Shown here: one piece after another, positions 1 through 11,578 of the stretch
Layout of the letters: each line of letters opens with the position of its first letter
Numbering within the stretch: the first letter of the stretch is position 1
NCBI RefSeq assembly: GCF_001279005.1
Contig: NZ_LGCN01000200.1
Span: 11,165-75,164, forward strand
From: Streptomyces caelestis
GTDB taxonomy: Bacteria > Actinomycetota > Actinomycetes > Streptomycetales > Streptomycetaceae
DNA length: 64,000 bases
Direction: 5' to 3'
The notes under the pieces: generated by a model
Told to the model about the DNA's origin: nothing
The model's database searches: none
What the model saw: the letters and a program-made list of their open reading frames with translations, nothing else
Made by a program: the position numbers and the translations under genes

Positions 1-1
1 C

Positions 2-2818
<2,817 letters not shown>

Positions 2819-2822
2819 CCCA

Positions 2823-2866
2823 TGACGAAGGGCCTCGCTCCGACGCCGGAGCGAGGCCCTTCGTCA
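2823..2866. terminator. Bidirectional terminator between gcvP and the mod operon
   Basis: A perfect 20-bp inverted repeat with an ACGC loop: arms 2823-2842 and 2847-2866. It sits 4 nt after the gcvP stop and 7 nt before the stop of the convergent ATPase gene, so it can serve both transcripts. There is no clear U-tract, as is common in Streptomyces. Confidence 0.85.
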
Positions 2867-2873
2867 CGGGCCG

Positions 2874-3965
2874 CTAGGCCGGGTAGGCGTGCGTCTGCGT
2901 CGCTTTGACCGCCGCCCAGGCCGGGGCGCCCGGACGCAGGTCGAGTTCGGCCGCGGCGACCGCGGTGAGGTCGGCGGCTAGGGCGAGTTCGCCGGTGAGC
3001 TCCGCGCGGATCCGGTTCCCGTGGGTCTCGAGACCGGCGACCTCGCAGCGCCAGAGGTTGCGGGCGCTGGAGCCCGCCGGCCGCTCCCGGTACAGGGTGA
3101 CGGCGTCGGGCGGGAACGCCACGAAGGCGGGCCCGGAGAGGTCCTCCGTGGTGCTGACGGCGGGGCCCGCGTCGAGCCGCACCGTGTGGCCCTCGGCCTG
3201 TCCGCGGTACAGGTTGAGGCCGACCAACTGGGCGATGTACTCGGTGCGCGGGTGGCGGGCGATGTCGGAGGGCGTGCCCTCCTGCACGATCCGGCCCCGC
3301 TCCACGACGACCAGACGGTCGGCGAGCACCATGGCGTCCAGCGGGTCGTGCGTGACCAGGACGGCGACGGCCTCGAACGCGGCCAGATGGCGGCGGAGCC
3401 GCGCGCGCACCTCCAGCCGGGTGCGGGCGTCCAGGGCGGCGAGCGGTTCGTCCAGGAGCAGCAGCCGGGGGTGGGTGGCCAGGGCACGGGCGAGGGCCAC
3501 GCGCTGGGACTGGCCGCCGGACAGCCGCCGGGGCTTGGCGTCCGCGTGTTCGGCCAGGCCCATGCGGTCGAGCCACTCGGCGGCCCGGGCGCGTGCCTCC
3601 GTCCTGCCGGCGCCACGGCAGCGCGGCCCGAAGGCCACGTTGTCGAGCGCGGTCAGGTGCGGGAAGAGCAGGTAGTCCTGGAAGACGACACCCACCGGAC
3701 GCGACTCCGGCGGTGTGCGGCGCAGGTCCACGCCGTCCAGCCGCAGATGCCCGGTGCTGAGCGGGGTGAGGCCCGCGAGGGCGCGCAGGGCGGTGGTCTT
3801 GCCGGCCCCGTTCGGGCCCAGCAGGGCGACGACGTCACCGGGTGCGGCGGCCAGCGCGACGTCCAGGTGGAAGGAGCCGCGGTCCACGACGAGCCGCGCG
3901 TCCAGGCCCTCGGCGGCGCCGGCCGGGTCGGGCACATGCTCGGAGTCCTTCTCGATGCCGGTCAC
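2874..3965 (-). CDS. modC: Molybdate-type ABC transporter ATP-binding protein
   Basis: Cytoplasmic ATPase of a molybdate/tungstate-type importer, 363 aa. Visible motifs are Walker A GPNGAGKTT, Q-loop VVFQD, signature LSGGQSQRVALARAL, Walker B LLLLDEPLAALD and the switch histidine in VTHDP. The last 100 or so residues form a TOBE-like domain, as in ModC. The GTG start is chosen because it overlaps the permease stop by 4 nt (GTGA), which implies translational coupling. It is third in the leftward modA-modB-modC operon. The substrate is inferred from family and neighbours, not proven. Confidence 0.9.
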   Translation of the reverse strand: MTGIEKDSEHVPDPAGAAEGLDARLVVDRGSFHLDVALAAAPGDVVALLGPNGAGKTTALRALAGLTPLSTGHLRLDGVDLRRTPPESRPVGVVFQDYLLFPHLTALDNVAFGPRCRGAGRTEARARAAEWLDRMGLAEHADAKPRRLSGGQSQRVALARALATHPRLLLLDEPLAALDARTRLEVRARLRRHLAAFEAVAVLVTHDPLDAMVLADRLVVVERGRIVQEGTPSDIARHPRTEYIAQLVGLNLYRGQAEGHTVRLDAGPAVSTTEDLSGPAFVAFPPDAVTLYRERPAGSSARNLWRCEVAGLETHGNRIRAELTGELALAADLTAVAAAELDLRPGAPAWAAVKATQTHAYPA

Positions 3966-4789
3966 GAGGCGGTCATCCAGCGGTCGCGGAGCCCGGCCAG
4001 TACGGCGATGGACACCGCCAGCAGGACCAGGCTGAGGGCGATGGCGGCGGCCGGGTCGTTCTGCAGGGCGAGGTAGACCGCGAGCGGCATGGTCTGGGTG
4101 CGGCCGGGGAAGCTGCCGGCGAAGGTGATCGTCGCGCCGAACTCCCCGAGTGCCCGCGCCCAGGCCAGTACCGCGCCGGCCGCGATGCCGGGAGCGATCA
4201 GCGGCAGCGTGACCCGGCGGAACGCGGTGGAGCGGGAGGCGCCCAGGGTGGCGGCCGCCTCCTCGTAGCGCGGGTCGGCGGCCCGTAGCGTGCCCTCGAC
4301 GCTGATGACGAGGAACGGCATCGCCACGAACGTCTCGGCGAGGACGACGCCCGTGGTGGTGAAGGGCAGGGTGACGCCGAACCACGCGTCCAGCCACTGG
4401 CCGACGACGCCGTTGCGGCCCAGGGCGAGCAGCAGGGCGACACCGCCCACCACCGGGGGCAGCACCAGCGGGAGCGTCACCAGGGCGCGCACCAGGCCGC
4501 GGCCGGGGAAGTCCGTGCGGGCCAGCAACCAGGCCAGCGGGACGCCGGCGACCAGGCTCAGCGCGGTCGCCGTCGTGGCGCAGAGCAGCGACAGGCGCAG
4601 TGCGTCCCACACCTCGGGGCTGGTGAGCTGCTCGGGAAGGCTGCGCCAGGGGGCGCGGAGGAGCAGGGCGATAAGGGGCACCAGGAGGAACGCCAGGCCC
4701 AGGAGGGCGGGCACGAGGAGGGCGAGGGGGACACCGCGGCCGGGGGCGCGCAGACGTGCCTTCCGGGGGGCTTCCCGGCCGGTGGTCAT
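3962..4789 (-). CDS. modB: Molybdate-type ABC transporter permease
   Basis: Inner-membrane channel subunit, 275 aa, about the usual ModB length plus a short Arg-rich N-terminus. Several hydrophobic segments are visible, the first from about residue 22. The coupling-loop region (EEAAATLGASRSTAF...LP, about residues 170-190) carries the EAA motif of ABC permeases. It overlaps modA upstream and modC downstream by 4 nt each, so the three genes form one coupled operon. Confidence 0.9.
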   Translation of the reverse strand: MTTGREAPRKARLRAPGRGVPLALLVPALLGLAFLLVPLIALLLRAPWRSLPEQLTSPEVWDALRLSLLCATTATALSLVAGVPLAWLLARTDFPGRGLVRALVTLPLVLPPVVGGVALLLALGRNGVVGQWLDAWFGVTLPFTTTGVVLAETFVAMPFLVISVEGTLRAADPRYEEAAATLGASRSTAFRRVTLPLIAPGIAAGAVLAWARALGEFGATITFAGSFPGRTQTMPLAVYLALQNDPAAAIALSLVLLAVSIAVLAGLRDRWMTAS

Positions 4790-5589
4790 GGCGTCAGGAA
4801 CCCCGCCCGGCCCAGTACCTCCTGGCCCTCGGGAGACTTCACCAGTGCCACGAACGCCTTCGCCGCCGACGGATTGGGGGCGTTCTCGAGCCGGGCGATC
4901 GGATAGTCGTTGACGGCCTCGGCGGACTCCGGGAATTCCACGCCCTCCACCTTGTCACCGGCCGCCTTCACATCCGTGCGGTACACGACGGCGGCGTCGG
5001 CCTCCTTCAGCTCGACCTTCGTCAGGGCGCTCTTGACGTCCTGCTCGTACGAGACCGGTTCCAGCTCGACCCCGCCTGCGGCGAGGGCGGTCCGGGCGGC
5101 GGCTCCGCAGGGCGCCGTCCTGTCGCACAGGACGACCTTGAGGCCGGACGCGGTCAGGTCATCGAGGGAGTCGATCGCGTGCGGGTTGCCCGGCACGGTG
5201 GCGATCTCCAGCCGGTTGCGGACGAACGTGCTCGGGCTGCCCGCCGTGCGTCCCTCGTCCGTGACGAGCTTCATCGTCCTGGCGCTGGCCGCCGCGAAGA
5301 CGTCGGCCGGCGCACCGTTGTTGACGCCGGCCGCCAGGCCGTCGCTGCCGCCGAAGCTGAAGGCGACCTCGGTCCCCGGGTGCTCCTCCTCGAAGCGCTC
5401 GCCCAGCGTCGTGAAGCTCTCCTTCAGCGAGGCGGCCGCGAAGACGGTGACCGTGCCGGTGACGCCCTGCCCGCCGGACTCCGCGGACGCCGACGCGCCC
5501 GGGCCGGACGCGGAGCAGGCGCTCAGTGCCAGTACGGCGGCGGCTGCCCCGGCGCCGGCGATCCGACGGGTCCGATGCGAACGGGTCAT
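4786..5589 (-). CDS. modA: Molybdate-type ABC transporter substrate-binding lipoprotein
   Basis: Periplasmic-type oxyanion-binding protein of the SBP_bac_11/ModA family, 267 aa. The N-terminus has twin basic residues, a hydrophobic core and a lipobox ending LALSAC (Cys about 25), so it is anchored outside the membrane. Typical ModA motifs are seen: VFAAASLKESFTTLG, then FSFGGSDGLAA, then PADVFAAAS. It is the first gene of the operon. Its promoter region contains a palindrome likely bound by the TOBE regulator encoded just upstream. Confidence 0.92.
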   Translation of the reverse strand: MTRSHRTRRIAGAGAAAAVLALSACSASGPGASASAESGGQGVTGTVTVFAAASLKESFTTLGERFEEEHPGTEVAFSFGGSDGLAAGVNNGAPADVFAAASARTMKLVTDEGRTAGSPSTFVRNRLEIATVPGNPHAIDSLDDLTASGLKVVLCDRTAPCGAAARTALAAGGVELEPVSYEQDVKSALTKVELKEADAAVVYRTDVKAAGDKVEGVEFPESAEAVNDYPIARLENAPNPSAAKAFVALVKSPEGQEVLGRAGFLTP

Positions 5590-5640
5590 GGCGGAGCACT
5601 CCCTCCGTGGGCCGGTGGAAGAGCCCGCGAAGCCCTCCCG

Positions 5641-5663
5641 ATGCGCCGATCATACTGGCGCAT
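5641..5663. promoter_or_regulatory. Palindrome over the modA promoter
   Basis: The inverted repeat ATGCGCC-N9-GGCGCAT lies 52-74 nt upstream of modA. On the minus strand its centre contains TATGAT, a good -10 hexamer for modA, so a bound protein would block the promoter. The obvious candidate ligand is the HTH-TOBE protein at 5755-6150. A direct repeat of CGCGCATG also occurs near 5688 and 5720. No binding has been shown. Confidence 0.55.
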
Positions 5664-5754
5664 TCACCAGCCTTTTACCGTCTTTCCCCGCGCATGAGCC
5701 AGGAAAATTGGCCAGAAGGCGCGCATGTGCGTTCACTCGGGTGCGTTGTGGCCG

Positions 5755-6150
5755 TCAGGTGCGGTCGATATGGACGTTCGTCGACTTCACGCGAGCCGTG
5801 GCCTCCACGCCGACCTCCAGCCCCAGCTCCTCGACGGCCTCCCGGGTGAGCAGCGAGACGAGACGGTGCGGGCCGGCCTGGATCTCCACCTGGGCGGCGA
5901 CGTCACCGAGCTTGATCGCGGTCACGATGCCGGGGAAGGCGTTGCGGGCGGAGGTGTACGGGGCGCCCTCCTCGACGGCGCCGGCCCTGGCGAGTTCGAC
6001 GGAGAACGCCGCCAGGTCCCGTCCGTCGACGAGCCGGCGTCCGCCGTCGTCGCGGTGGGTGGTGAGACGTCCCGCGTCCGCCCAGCGGCGGGCGGTGTCC
6101 GGGCTCACGCCGAGCAGCCGCGCTGCCTGGCCGATCGTGTAGGACTGCAT
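5755..6150 (-). CDS. HTH/TOBE molybdate-responsive regulator (ModE-like)
   Basis: 131 aa. The N-terminus (YTIGQAARLLGVSPDTARRW) is an excisionase/MerR-type helix-turn-helix. Residues from about 65 to the end form a single TOBE (molybdopterin/molybdate-binding) domain with motif NAFPGIVTAIKLGDV. Such proteins act as molybdate sensors. The start is the ATG at 6150; upstream codons in this frame belong to a decayed LacI gene. It is transcribed toward modABC with 165 nt between, so it may be autoregulated and control the transporter through the 5641-5663 palindrome. That role is inferred. Confidence 0.85.
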   Translation of the reverse strand: MQSYTIGQAARLLGVSPDTARRWADAGRLTTHRDDGGRRLVDGRDLAAFSVELARAGAVEEGAPYTSARNAFPGIVTAIKLGDVAAQVEIQAGPHRLVSLLTREAVEELGLEVGVEATARVKSTNVHIDRT

Positions 6151-6179
6151 GCCGGTCACGATAGGCCGTACCGGAGGCG

Positions 6180-7222
6180 CGTCGGCCCCGCCCGGCGGGA
6201 GCCGCCGTGCTCGCCCGGACGACGAGGTCCGTGCCCAGTTCCACGCGGGGGAGTCCGGCTGTTCGTCGAGGGTGGGACGCGGCACCGCGCGGACGACGAG
6301 TCCGCCCATGTCGGCCAGGGGCCGGCGGACGGTGGTCGGCGGCGGCGCGGCCCAGCGGACTTTCGGGAGGTCGTCGAAGCCGACCACGCTCATGTCCTCC
6401 GGGACCCCGACCCCCCGGCCGCGCGGCGCCCCGATCGCCCCGGCGCCATCCGGTCGCCGGCCGCGAACACCGCGGTCGGCGGCTTCGGCGGGTCCAGCAG
6501 GACGTTGCGGCCCGCGAAGCCGGACTCCGGCTCGAAGTCGCCGGGCACCGTGGGCGACGCGTCGGGCGTGACGCCCGAGCCTTCGAGCGCCGCGCGGTGG
6601 CCGTCTGCCGTGCGCGGGAGCAGAGCAGCCGCGGCGGCCCGGCGGTCACGCCGCTCCTGCGGTGCCCCAGGGCGAGCGGATGCCCGGTCGCGGCCGGACC
6701 GCCCGACCGGTCGGCGGCGCCGGTGGTCGGTACGTCCAGGCCGGGAGAGTCCGCCGGGTCCACGGCCATCAGCGGCACCCCCGGGATGTGCGACTCGTCG
6801 AGCGGCGTGGGCTCCAGCGCCGAGGTCACGAGGATGACGCCGTCGGACGCGCGGGCCCGCAGGTTGCGCATCCACTCCCGGGCGTCACCGGAGCGCCCGT
6901 GGATCGCCGACGCCGCCGTGCCCGCCCCGGCGCCGTGGGCGACCTCCTCGACACCGCGGAGGATCTCCACGGCCCAGGGGTTGCCGAGGTCGTCGAAGAC
7001 GAGGTCGATCAGGGCCGCGCGGGAGGGGGAGGAGGCGGGGCGCCTGCGGCAGCCGTGACGGCGCAGCAGGTCCTCGACCCGGGCGCGGGTCCGCGAGGAG
7101 ACGTCGGAGCGGCCGTTGACCACGCGGGAGACGGCCGCCACGGAGACGCCGGCCCGCCGGGCGATCTCCGTGATCGTGACTCCGCCCCCGGCGCCGGCCT
7201 CCTGCGCTGCCACGTGCCCCAC
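6180..7222 (-). pseudogene. LacI-family regulator, frameshifted
   Basis: The first ~200 codons are intact: HTH motif TITEIARRAGVSVAAVSRV, then the sugar-binding fold through PLMAVDPADSPGLDVP and GPPRLLCSRAR. The homology then jumps frame near 6620 (HRAALEGSG...PTAVFAAGDRMA), again near 6410 (VPEDMSVVGFDD...PLADMGG) and a third time near 6240 (RVELGTDLVVRAS). At least three indels are needed to rebuild a normal ~340-aa LacI protein. The DNA-binding half could still be expressed. It lies directly upstream of the TOBE regulator on the same strand. A sequencing or assembly artefact is possible but three separate shifts favour real decay. Confidence 0.85.
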
Positions 7223-7448
7223 CTCCGTGACGAAACCCGCGGAACCTCCAGGGTCTCCCGGAAAGCGGGCGCCCGGGGGAAGGCGTCGCGGCGCGGACTC
7301 CTGCCGGAGGGCCGCCCGGTCACTCCTCCCACGTGCCCGACCACGGTGGGTGACGCACCCCGGACACGCGTCGGGGCCGGCGCGCGGGAAGTCCTGCGTC
7401 CGGCCCCTCCTCGTCTCCCGGGCGGGCCCCGTTTCCGCCCGGTCGTGC

Positions 7449-7649
7449 TCAGGCGGTGGTCAGGCTGGCGTCCCGGGGGCGCTGCGGGGCGATGACCCTG
7501 CCGTCGGGCAGGAGTTCACCGGTGTCCTCGAAGAACACGACACCGTTGCACAGCAGGCTCCAGCCCTGCTCCGGGTGGTGCGCCACGAGACGGGCGGATT
7601 CCCGGTCGGCGGAGTCGGCTGAGGGGCACGGTGGCTGGTGCTGGCACAT
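7449..7649 (-). CDS. DUF5999 family small protein
   Basis: 66 aa, beginning MCQHQPPCPSADS and containing HPEQGWSLLCNGV and FEDTGELLPDG, the conserved features of the streptomycete DUF5999 family. Cys2 and Cys8 plus the internal Cys suggest metal binding, but the function is unknown. The ATG at 7649 is preceded by a GAGAGA element. The frame stays open upstream to 7835, but the family starts at MCQHQ. Confidence 0.85.
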   Translation of the reverse strand: MCQHQPPCPSADSADRESARLVAHHPEQGWSLLCNGVVFFEDTGELLPDGRVIAPQRPRDASLTTA

Positions 7650-7966
7650 GGGTGGGATCTCTCGCTCTGTGGTGACCTGTGAGTCGGCTGTCGTCTCAGT
7701 TCCGCGGCGTGAAGCTTCGTTCATGGCCGCCCCCCCGTTGTGATGAGTCGGTCGGAAACCAGTGTTGCCCCATGGGCGAGGATCCGCAGGGATTTCGCGG
7801 CACCGCTCCTCACAGGTTGAGGACGCGTCACCCACGCGGACGGTTCATCTCAACTGCACTGTCACTTCGGGTGGTTCACCGTGGCCGGATGGGGCTAGTC
7901 CTCCCCTGGGAACAGCATGTGCCCCGCCGCGTCGAAGGGCCGGGCGGCGGGGCACGCGGTGTCTTC
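7650..7966. other. Intergenic region upstream of DUF5999
   Basis: No gene is visible in this 317-bp stretch. It should hold the promoter of the leftward DUF5999 gene. The in-frame extension beginning with an ATG at 7724 has a poor protein-like composition and I do not call it. Confidence 0.5.
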
Positions 7967-8551
7967 TCAGGCGGATGAACCGAGCAGGCGGGTCGGTGCC
8001 ACCCGGTGCGTCAGGACCGGGAGCAGGTCGGTGAACCGGTGCGGGCGGTGGGCCGCGATGCCGGGCGGCGCCGGGGCGAGCGGGACGAGCAGATCGGTGG
8101 CGCCCGGGTGGCCGGTGGCGCCGTCCGCGGTGGGGTCGCCGTGCAGCCAGAGCGTCAGCATGTAGAGGCCCGGCACCGAGAGCAGCCGGGGCTGGTACGG
8201 CTGCGTCATGGCGTCGGCCTGGCGCAGCGCGAGTTCGGTGGAGGTGATGTAGGGGCCTTCGAAGAAGCGGGAGAACGTCCAGCCGTCGGCGGTGAGCACG
8301 GTGTCCGCGGCGGCCACCGCGCGGTCGCCGGTGCGGATCAGGAAGCGCCAGCCGGTCAGCCGGGTCGTGGTCCCGCTGTCGGGGGTGGTCCGGTCCAGGA
8401 CGTGCACGGGAAGGGGCAGCTCGGGCGAGGCGGGCCCCTGGGCGACGAGCAGGGAGGGAGTTCGGGCTTCGCGGACCGCGGTCGGCGACGAGAGCGCGGT
8501 CAGGACGGAACGCAGTGCGGGCGCGGGAGCCGGGGGGACATGCAGGGGCAT
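7967..8551 (-). CDS. Hypothetical protein, ~194 aa
   Basis: I do not recognise a family. From the ATG at 8551 the product is 194 aa, Pro/Ala/Leu-rich and apparently soluble, with no signal peptide or membrane segment. The middle (TGWRFLIRTGDRAVAAAD, then FEGPYITSTELALRQAD) looks like a compact alpha/beta domain that could sense or bind a small ligand. A second ATG nine codons upstream is possible. It diverges from the glutamate-cysteine ligase-like gene across a 562-bp gap. The codon bias is normal for the genome. Confidence 0.7.
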   Translation of the reverse strand: MPLHVPPAPAPALRSVLTALSSPTAVREARTPSLLVAQGPASPELPLPVHVLDRTTPDSGTTTRLTGWRFLIRTGDRAVAAADTVLTADGWTFSRFFEGPYITSTELALRQADAMTQPYQPRLLSVPGLYMLTLWLHGDPTADGATGHPGATDLLVPLAPAPPGIAAHRPHRFTDLLPVLTHRVAPTRLLGSSA

Positions 8552-9113
8552 GGTGGGTCGCCTCTCATTCGAAGGCACAGTGGCGCGAGGGCGGGGCGTG
8601 GCGGGGCGGACGGCGCTGTCAGCTCGCGAAGGTCAGAGAGGCAGGGGCCGGGGGCCGAGTCCGGGGAACGGGGGCGAGGAGTGCCGCACGCCGCCTCCCG
8701 GCTGGATCACTCGAGCCGTGGGCGCCAACCTTCTGCCTTGTGCGCAAAGTTTATACGACACGTGTTCAGACTGTGTTTCGACTAGCTGTTTCCGACCGGC
8801 GGAACAAGGGTACTTCTGGCCGGTGGAATGCGAAAATCATCCCGATTTCAGGTGGGGCGCACGGCGATGACCTCGGAAAATGGCCGCGAAGTGGTCGGCC
8901 AATTCTCGTCGGCGTTTTTCACGAGTTCGCAACCGACCCGTAAGTCGCCTTCTGCGCCATGCCCCGTGAATGTGCCACTGGTCACATCGACCAGACTAGC
9001 GGTCGATGGCGCCCTCCGGGGCGTTATCGATCGCATCGACGGGGCATCCTTGCCTGTGGACCGGGACCCCGGCGGACGATCTTCGGTCCGCCTGCGCGAG
9101 GAAGGACGCTTCG
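8552..9113. other. Long AT-richer intergenic region
   Basis: 562 bp between divergent genes and clearly lower in GC than its surroundings around 8740-8960. I see no convincing gene. It carries promoter-like sequence, including a sigma-B-type match at 8788-8813 pointing right. Confidence 0.5.
8788..8813 (+). promoter_or_regulatory. Sigma-B-like promoter
   Basis: GTTT (8788-8791), 16 nt, then GGGTAC (8808-8813) fits the Streptomyces sigma-B consensus GNNTN14-16GGGTAY. It faces the glutamate-cysteine ligase-like gene about 300 nt downstream. The long untranslated leader this implies is a weakness. Confidence 0.45.
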
Positions 9114-10631
9114 ATGGGCGAGAAGGTCGTGGCGGGTCAGTTCGACCTGTCCGATCGCCAGCGCTATCGCGAGAAGCTCGGCAGTTGTCTGACGGGCTTG
9201 GAGCGACTCCTGGCGGAGAAGCGGTTCGACCGCCCCAAGAACTTCATGGGGCTGGAGATCGAATTGAATCTCGCGGGTGCCGACGGCATGCCGAGAATGT
9301 TGAATGCGCAAGTCCTCGAACGGATCGCCAGCAGGGACTTCCAGACGGAACTCGCCATGTTCAATCTGGAAGTGAACATCGCCCCTCACCGATTGGACGG
9401 GCGGGTATTCGACCGGCTCGACGAGGAACTGCGCACTTCGCTCGCGTACGCCGACCGTAAAGCCGGCGAGGTGGACGCGGGGATCGTGATGATCGGCATC
9501 CTGCCGACGTTGGACCGGGACGACCTGGTCTCCTCGAACCTTTCCGACGTCGACCGCTACGCATTGCTCAACGAACAGATCGTGGCCGCGCGCGGCGAGG
9601 ACTTCACCCTCGACATCGACGGCGTCGAGCGCCTCAGCTGCACCTCCAAATCCATCGCCCCGGAGGCCGCCTGCACCTCGGTGCAACTGCACCTCCAGGT
9701 CACCCCGGAGCGCTTCGCCAGTGTGTGGAACGCGGCCCAGGCCGTCGCCGCCGCCCAGATCGCCATCGGCGCCAACTCGCCGTTCCTGTTCGGCCGCGAA
9801 CTGTGGCGCGAGTCCCGGCCCCCGCTGTTCCAGCAGTCCACCGACACCCGCCCGCCCGAGCTCCAGGCCCAGGGAGTACGGCCGCGCACCTGGTTCGGGG
9901 AGCGCTGGGTGACCTCGGCGTTCGACCTGTTCGAGGAGAACCTGCGCTACTACCCGGCCCTGCTGCCCATCTGCGACGACGAGGACCCGCTCGAGGTGCT
10001 GGACCGGGGGGGAGTCCCCACGCTCGCCGAACTCGTCCTGCACAACGGCACCGTCTACCGCTGGAACCGCCCCGTCTACGGCATCGCCGACGGCGTCCCC
10101 CACCTGCGCGTGGAGAACCGCGTACTGCCCGCCGGTCCCACCGTCACCGACGTCGTCGCCAACGCGGCCTTCTACTACGGCGTGGTCCGCGCCCTCGCCG
10201 AGGAGAGCCGGCCGGTGTGGACCCGGCTGCCGTTCGAGGCGGCGGCCGCCAACTTCGACGCCGCCTGCAAGGACGGCATCGACGCCCGCCTCACCTGGCC
10301 CCGGCGCGGCCGCCTCGGCGGTCTGGGCGAGGTGGACGCGGTCACCCTCGTACGGGACGAACTGCTGCCGCTCGCCGAGGCCGGGCTGGACGCGTGGGGG
10401 ATCGAGCCCGCCGACCGCGACCGGTACCTCGGGGTGATCGAGGAGCGGTGCCGGCGGAGGGTGAACGGCGCGACCTGGCAGGCAGCGACCTTCCACCGGG
10501 CCCTCGAGCTGGGCCTCGGCCGGGAGGCCGCCCTGGCCGCCACCACCCTCCGCTACCGGGAGCTGATGCAGCAGGGCGATCCGGTGCACAGCTGGCCGGT
10601 GGGACTGCCGGAGCCGGTGCCGACGGCCTGA
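9114..10631 (+). CDS. Glutamate--cysteine ligase family protein
   Basis: 505 aa carboxylate-amine ligase of the GCS2-like group, which joins glutamate to an amine such as cysteine. The N-terminal part contains MGLEIELNLAG (the metal/glutamate-binding Glu motif of GCS enzymes). Residues 120-400 hold typical GCS segments, including ACTSVQLHLQV and RVENRVLP. The ATG at 9114 is preceded by GAGGAAGGA. Streptomyces use mycothiol and ergothioneine rather than glutathione, so the product may be gamma-glutamylcysteine or another gamma-glutamyl compound. The sigma-B-like promoter upstream would fit a stress role. The substrate is not known. Confidence 0.85.
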   Translation: MGEKVVAGQFDLSDRQRYREKLGSCLTGLERLLAEKRFDRPKNFMGLEIELNLAGADGMPRMLNAQVLERIASRDFQTELAMFNLEVNIAPHRLDGRVFDRLDEELRTSLAYADRKAGEVDAGIVMIGILPTLDRDDLVSSNLSDVDRYALLNEQIVAARGEDFTLDIDGVERLSCTSKSIAPEAACTSVQLHLQVTPERFASVWNAAQAVAAAQIAIGANSPFLFGRELWRESRPPLFQQSTDTRPPELQAQGVRPRTWFGERWVTSAFDLFEENLRYYPALLPICDDEDPLEVLDRGGVPTLAELVLHNGTVYRWNRPVYGIADGVPHLRVENRVLPAGPTVTDVVANAAFYYGVVRALAEESRPVWTRLPFEAAAANFDAACKDGIDARLTWPRRGRLGGLGEVDAVTLVRDELLPLAEAGLDAWGIEPADRDRYLGVIEERCRRRVNGATWQAATFHRALELGLGREAALAATTLRYRELMQQGDPVHSWPVGLPEPVPTA

Positions 10632-10723
10632 GACCCCAACGGCCCGCCCCCGCACGGCCCCCGGCCGGGCGTGCGGCCGCTGCCCTCATACTGATCGGAC
10701 CGATCGGTGATGTGGAGGCAGGT

Positions 10724-11524
10724 GTGCAGGCGGAGGCGGGCCCGGTGGCCGATTCGTATCCTGAGCGGAGGCCCTCGCGGACGACGCTCCGCGACGAGAC
10801 ACTGCTGGTGCTCGCGCTGTCGCTCGGCGCGAGCGGGGTGTCGGCCCTGATCAGCTTCGTCGGCTCGGTCACCGAACCCGGTGGCCTGAAGGACCAGGCG
10901 GCCACCCTCAACGCCTCGGCGGCGCCGGGCCGCCCCTGGCTGGACCTGGCCTGGCAGCTCTTCGGGATCACCACGGCGCTCGTCCCCGTCGCGCTGGTCG
11001 CGCACTTCCTGCTGCGCGAGGGCGCGGGGCTGCGCGCCCTCGGCTTCGACCGCACCCGGCCCTGGTCCGACCTCGGCCGCGGAGCGGCGGTCGCGGCGGT
11101 CATCGGCAGCAGCGGCATCGCCTTCTACCTGGCCGCGCGCGGCTTCGGGTTCAACCTCACCGTGGTGCCGGAGGCGCTGCCCGAGGTGTGGTGGAAGTAC
11201 CCCGTGCTGATCCTCTCGGCGCTGCAGAACTCGATCGTCGAGGAGGTCATCGTCCTCGCCTACCTGCTGCGCCGGCTCGACCGGCTGGGCTGGTCCCCGG
11301 GCGCCGCGATGGCGGGCAGTTCGGTGCTGCGCGGCTCGTACCACCTCTACCAGGGCATCGGCGGCTTCATCGGGAACATGGTGATGGGCGTGGTGTTCGT
11401 GTACCTCTACCGGCGCTGGGGGCGCGTCGGGCCGCTGGTGGTCGCGCACACGCTGCTCGACATCGGCGCGTTCGTGGGATACGCGCTGCTGGCCGGCAAG
11501 GTGGACTGGCTGCCGACGGCGTGA
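10724..11524 (+). CDS. CPBP-family intramembrane metalloprotease-like protein
   Basis: 266 aa with about six to seven membrane segments. The CPBP/Abi signature is recognisable: two adjacent glutamates in SIVEEVIVLAYLLRR, then a histidine in GSYHLYQG and another in VVAHTLLDIG. The first motif lacks the usual EExxxR spacing, a variant I associate with actinobacterial members. The GTG at 10724 is preceded by GGAGG at 5 nt spacing, which is why I chose it over the GTG at 10712. The target is unknown. A strong hairpin follows. Confidence 0.85.
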   Translation: MQAEAGPVADSYPERRPSRTTLRDETLLVLALSLGASGVSALISFVGSVTEPGGLKDQAATLNASAAPGRPWLDLAWQLFGITTALVPVALVAHFLLREGAGLRALGFDRTRPWSDLGRGAAVAAVIGSSGIAFYLAARGFGFNLTVVPEALPEVWWKYPVLILSALQNSIVEEVIVLAYLLRRLDRLGWSPGAAMAGSSVLRGSYHLYQGIGGFIGNMVMGVVFVYLYRRWGRVGPLVVAHTLLDIGAFVGYALLAGKVDWLPTA

Positions 11525-11529
11525 GACGA

Positions 11530-11570
11530 CGGCACGGGGGCGTACGGCCGTGCCGTACGCCCCCGTGCCG
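11530..11570. terminator. Bidirectional terminator
   Basis: An 18-bp perfect inverted repeat (11530-11547 with 11553-11570) around a 5-nt loop, between the convergent CPBP and PhzF genes. Confidence 0.85.
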
Positions 11571-11578
11571 CACCGGGA

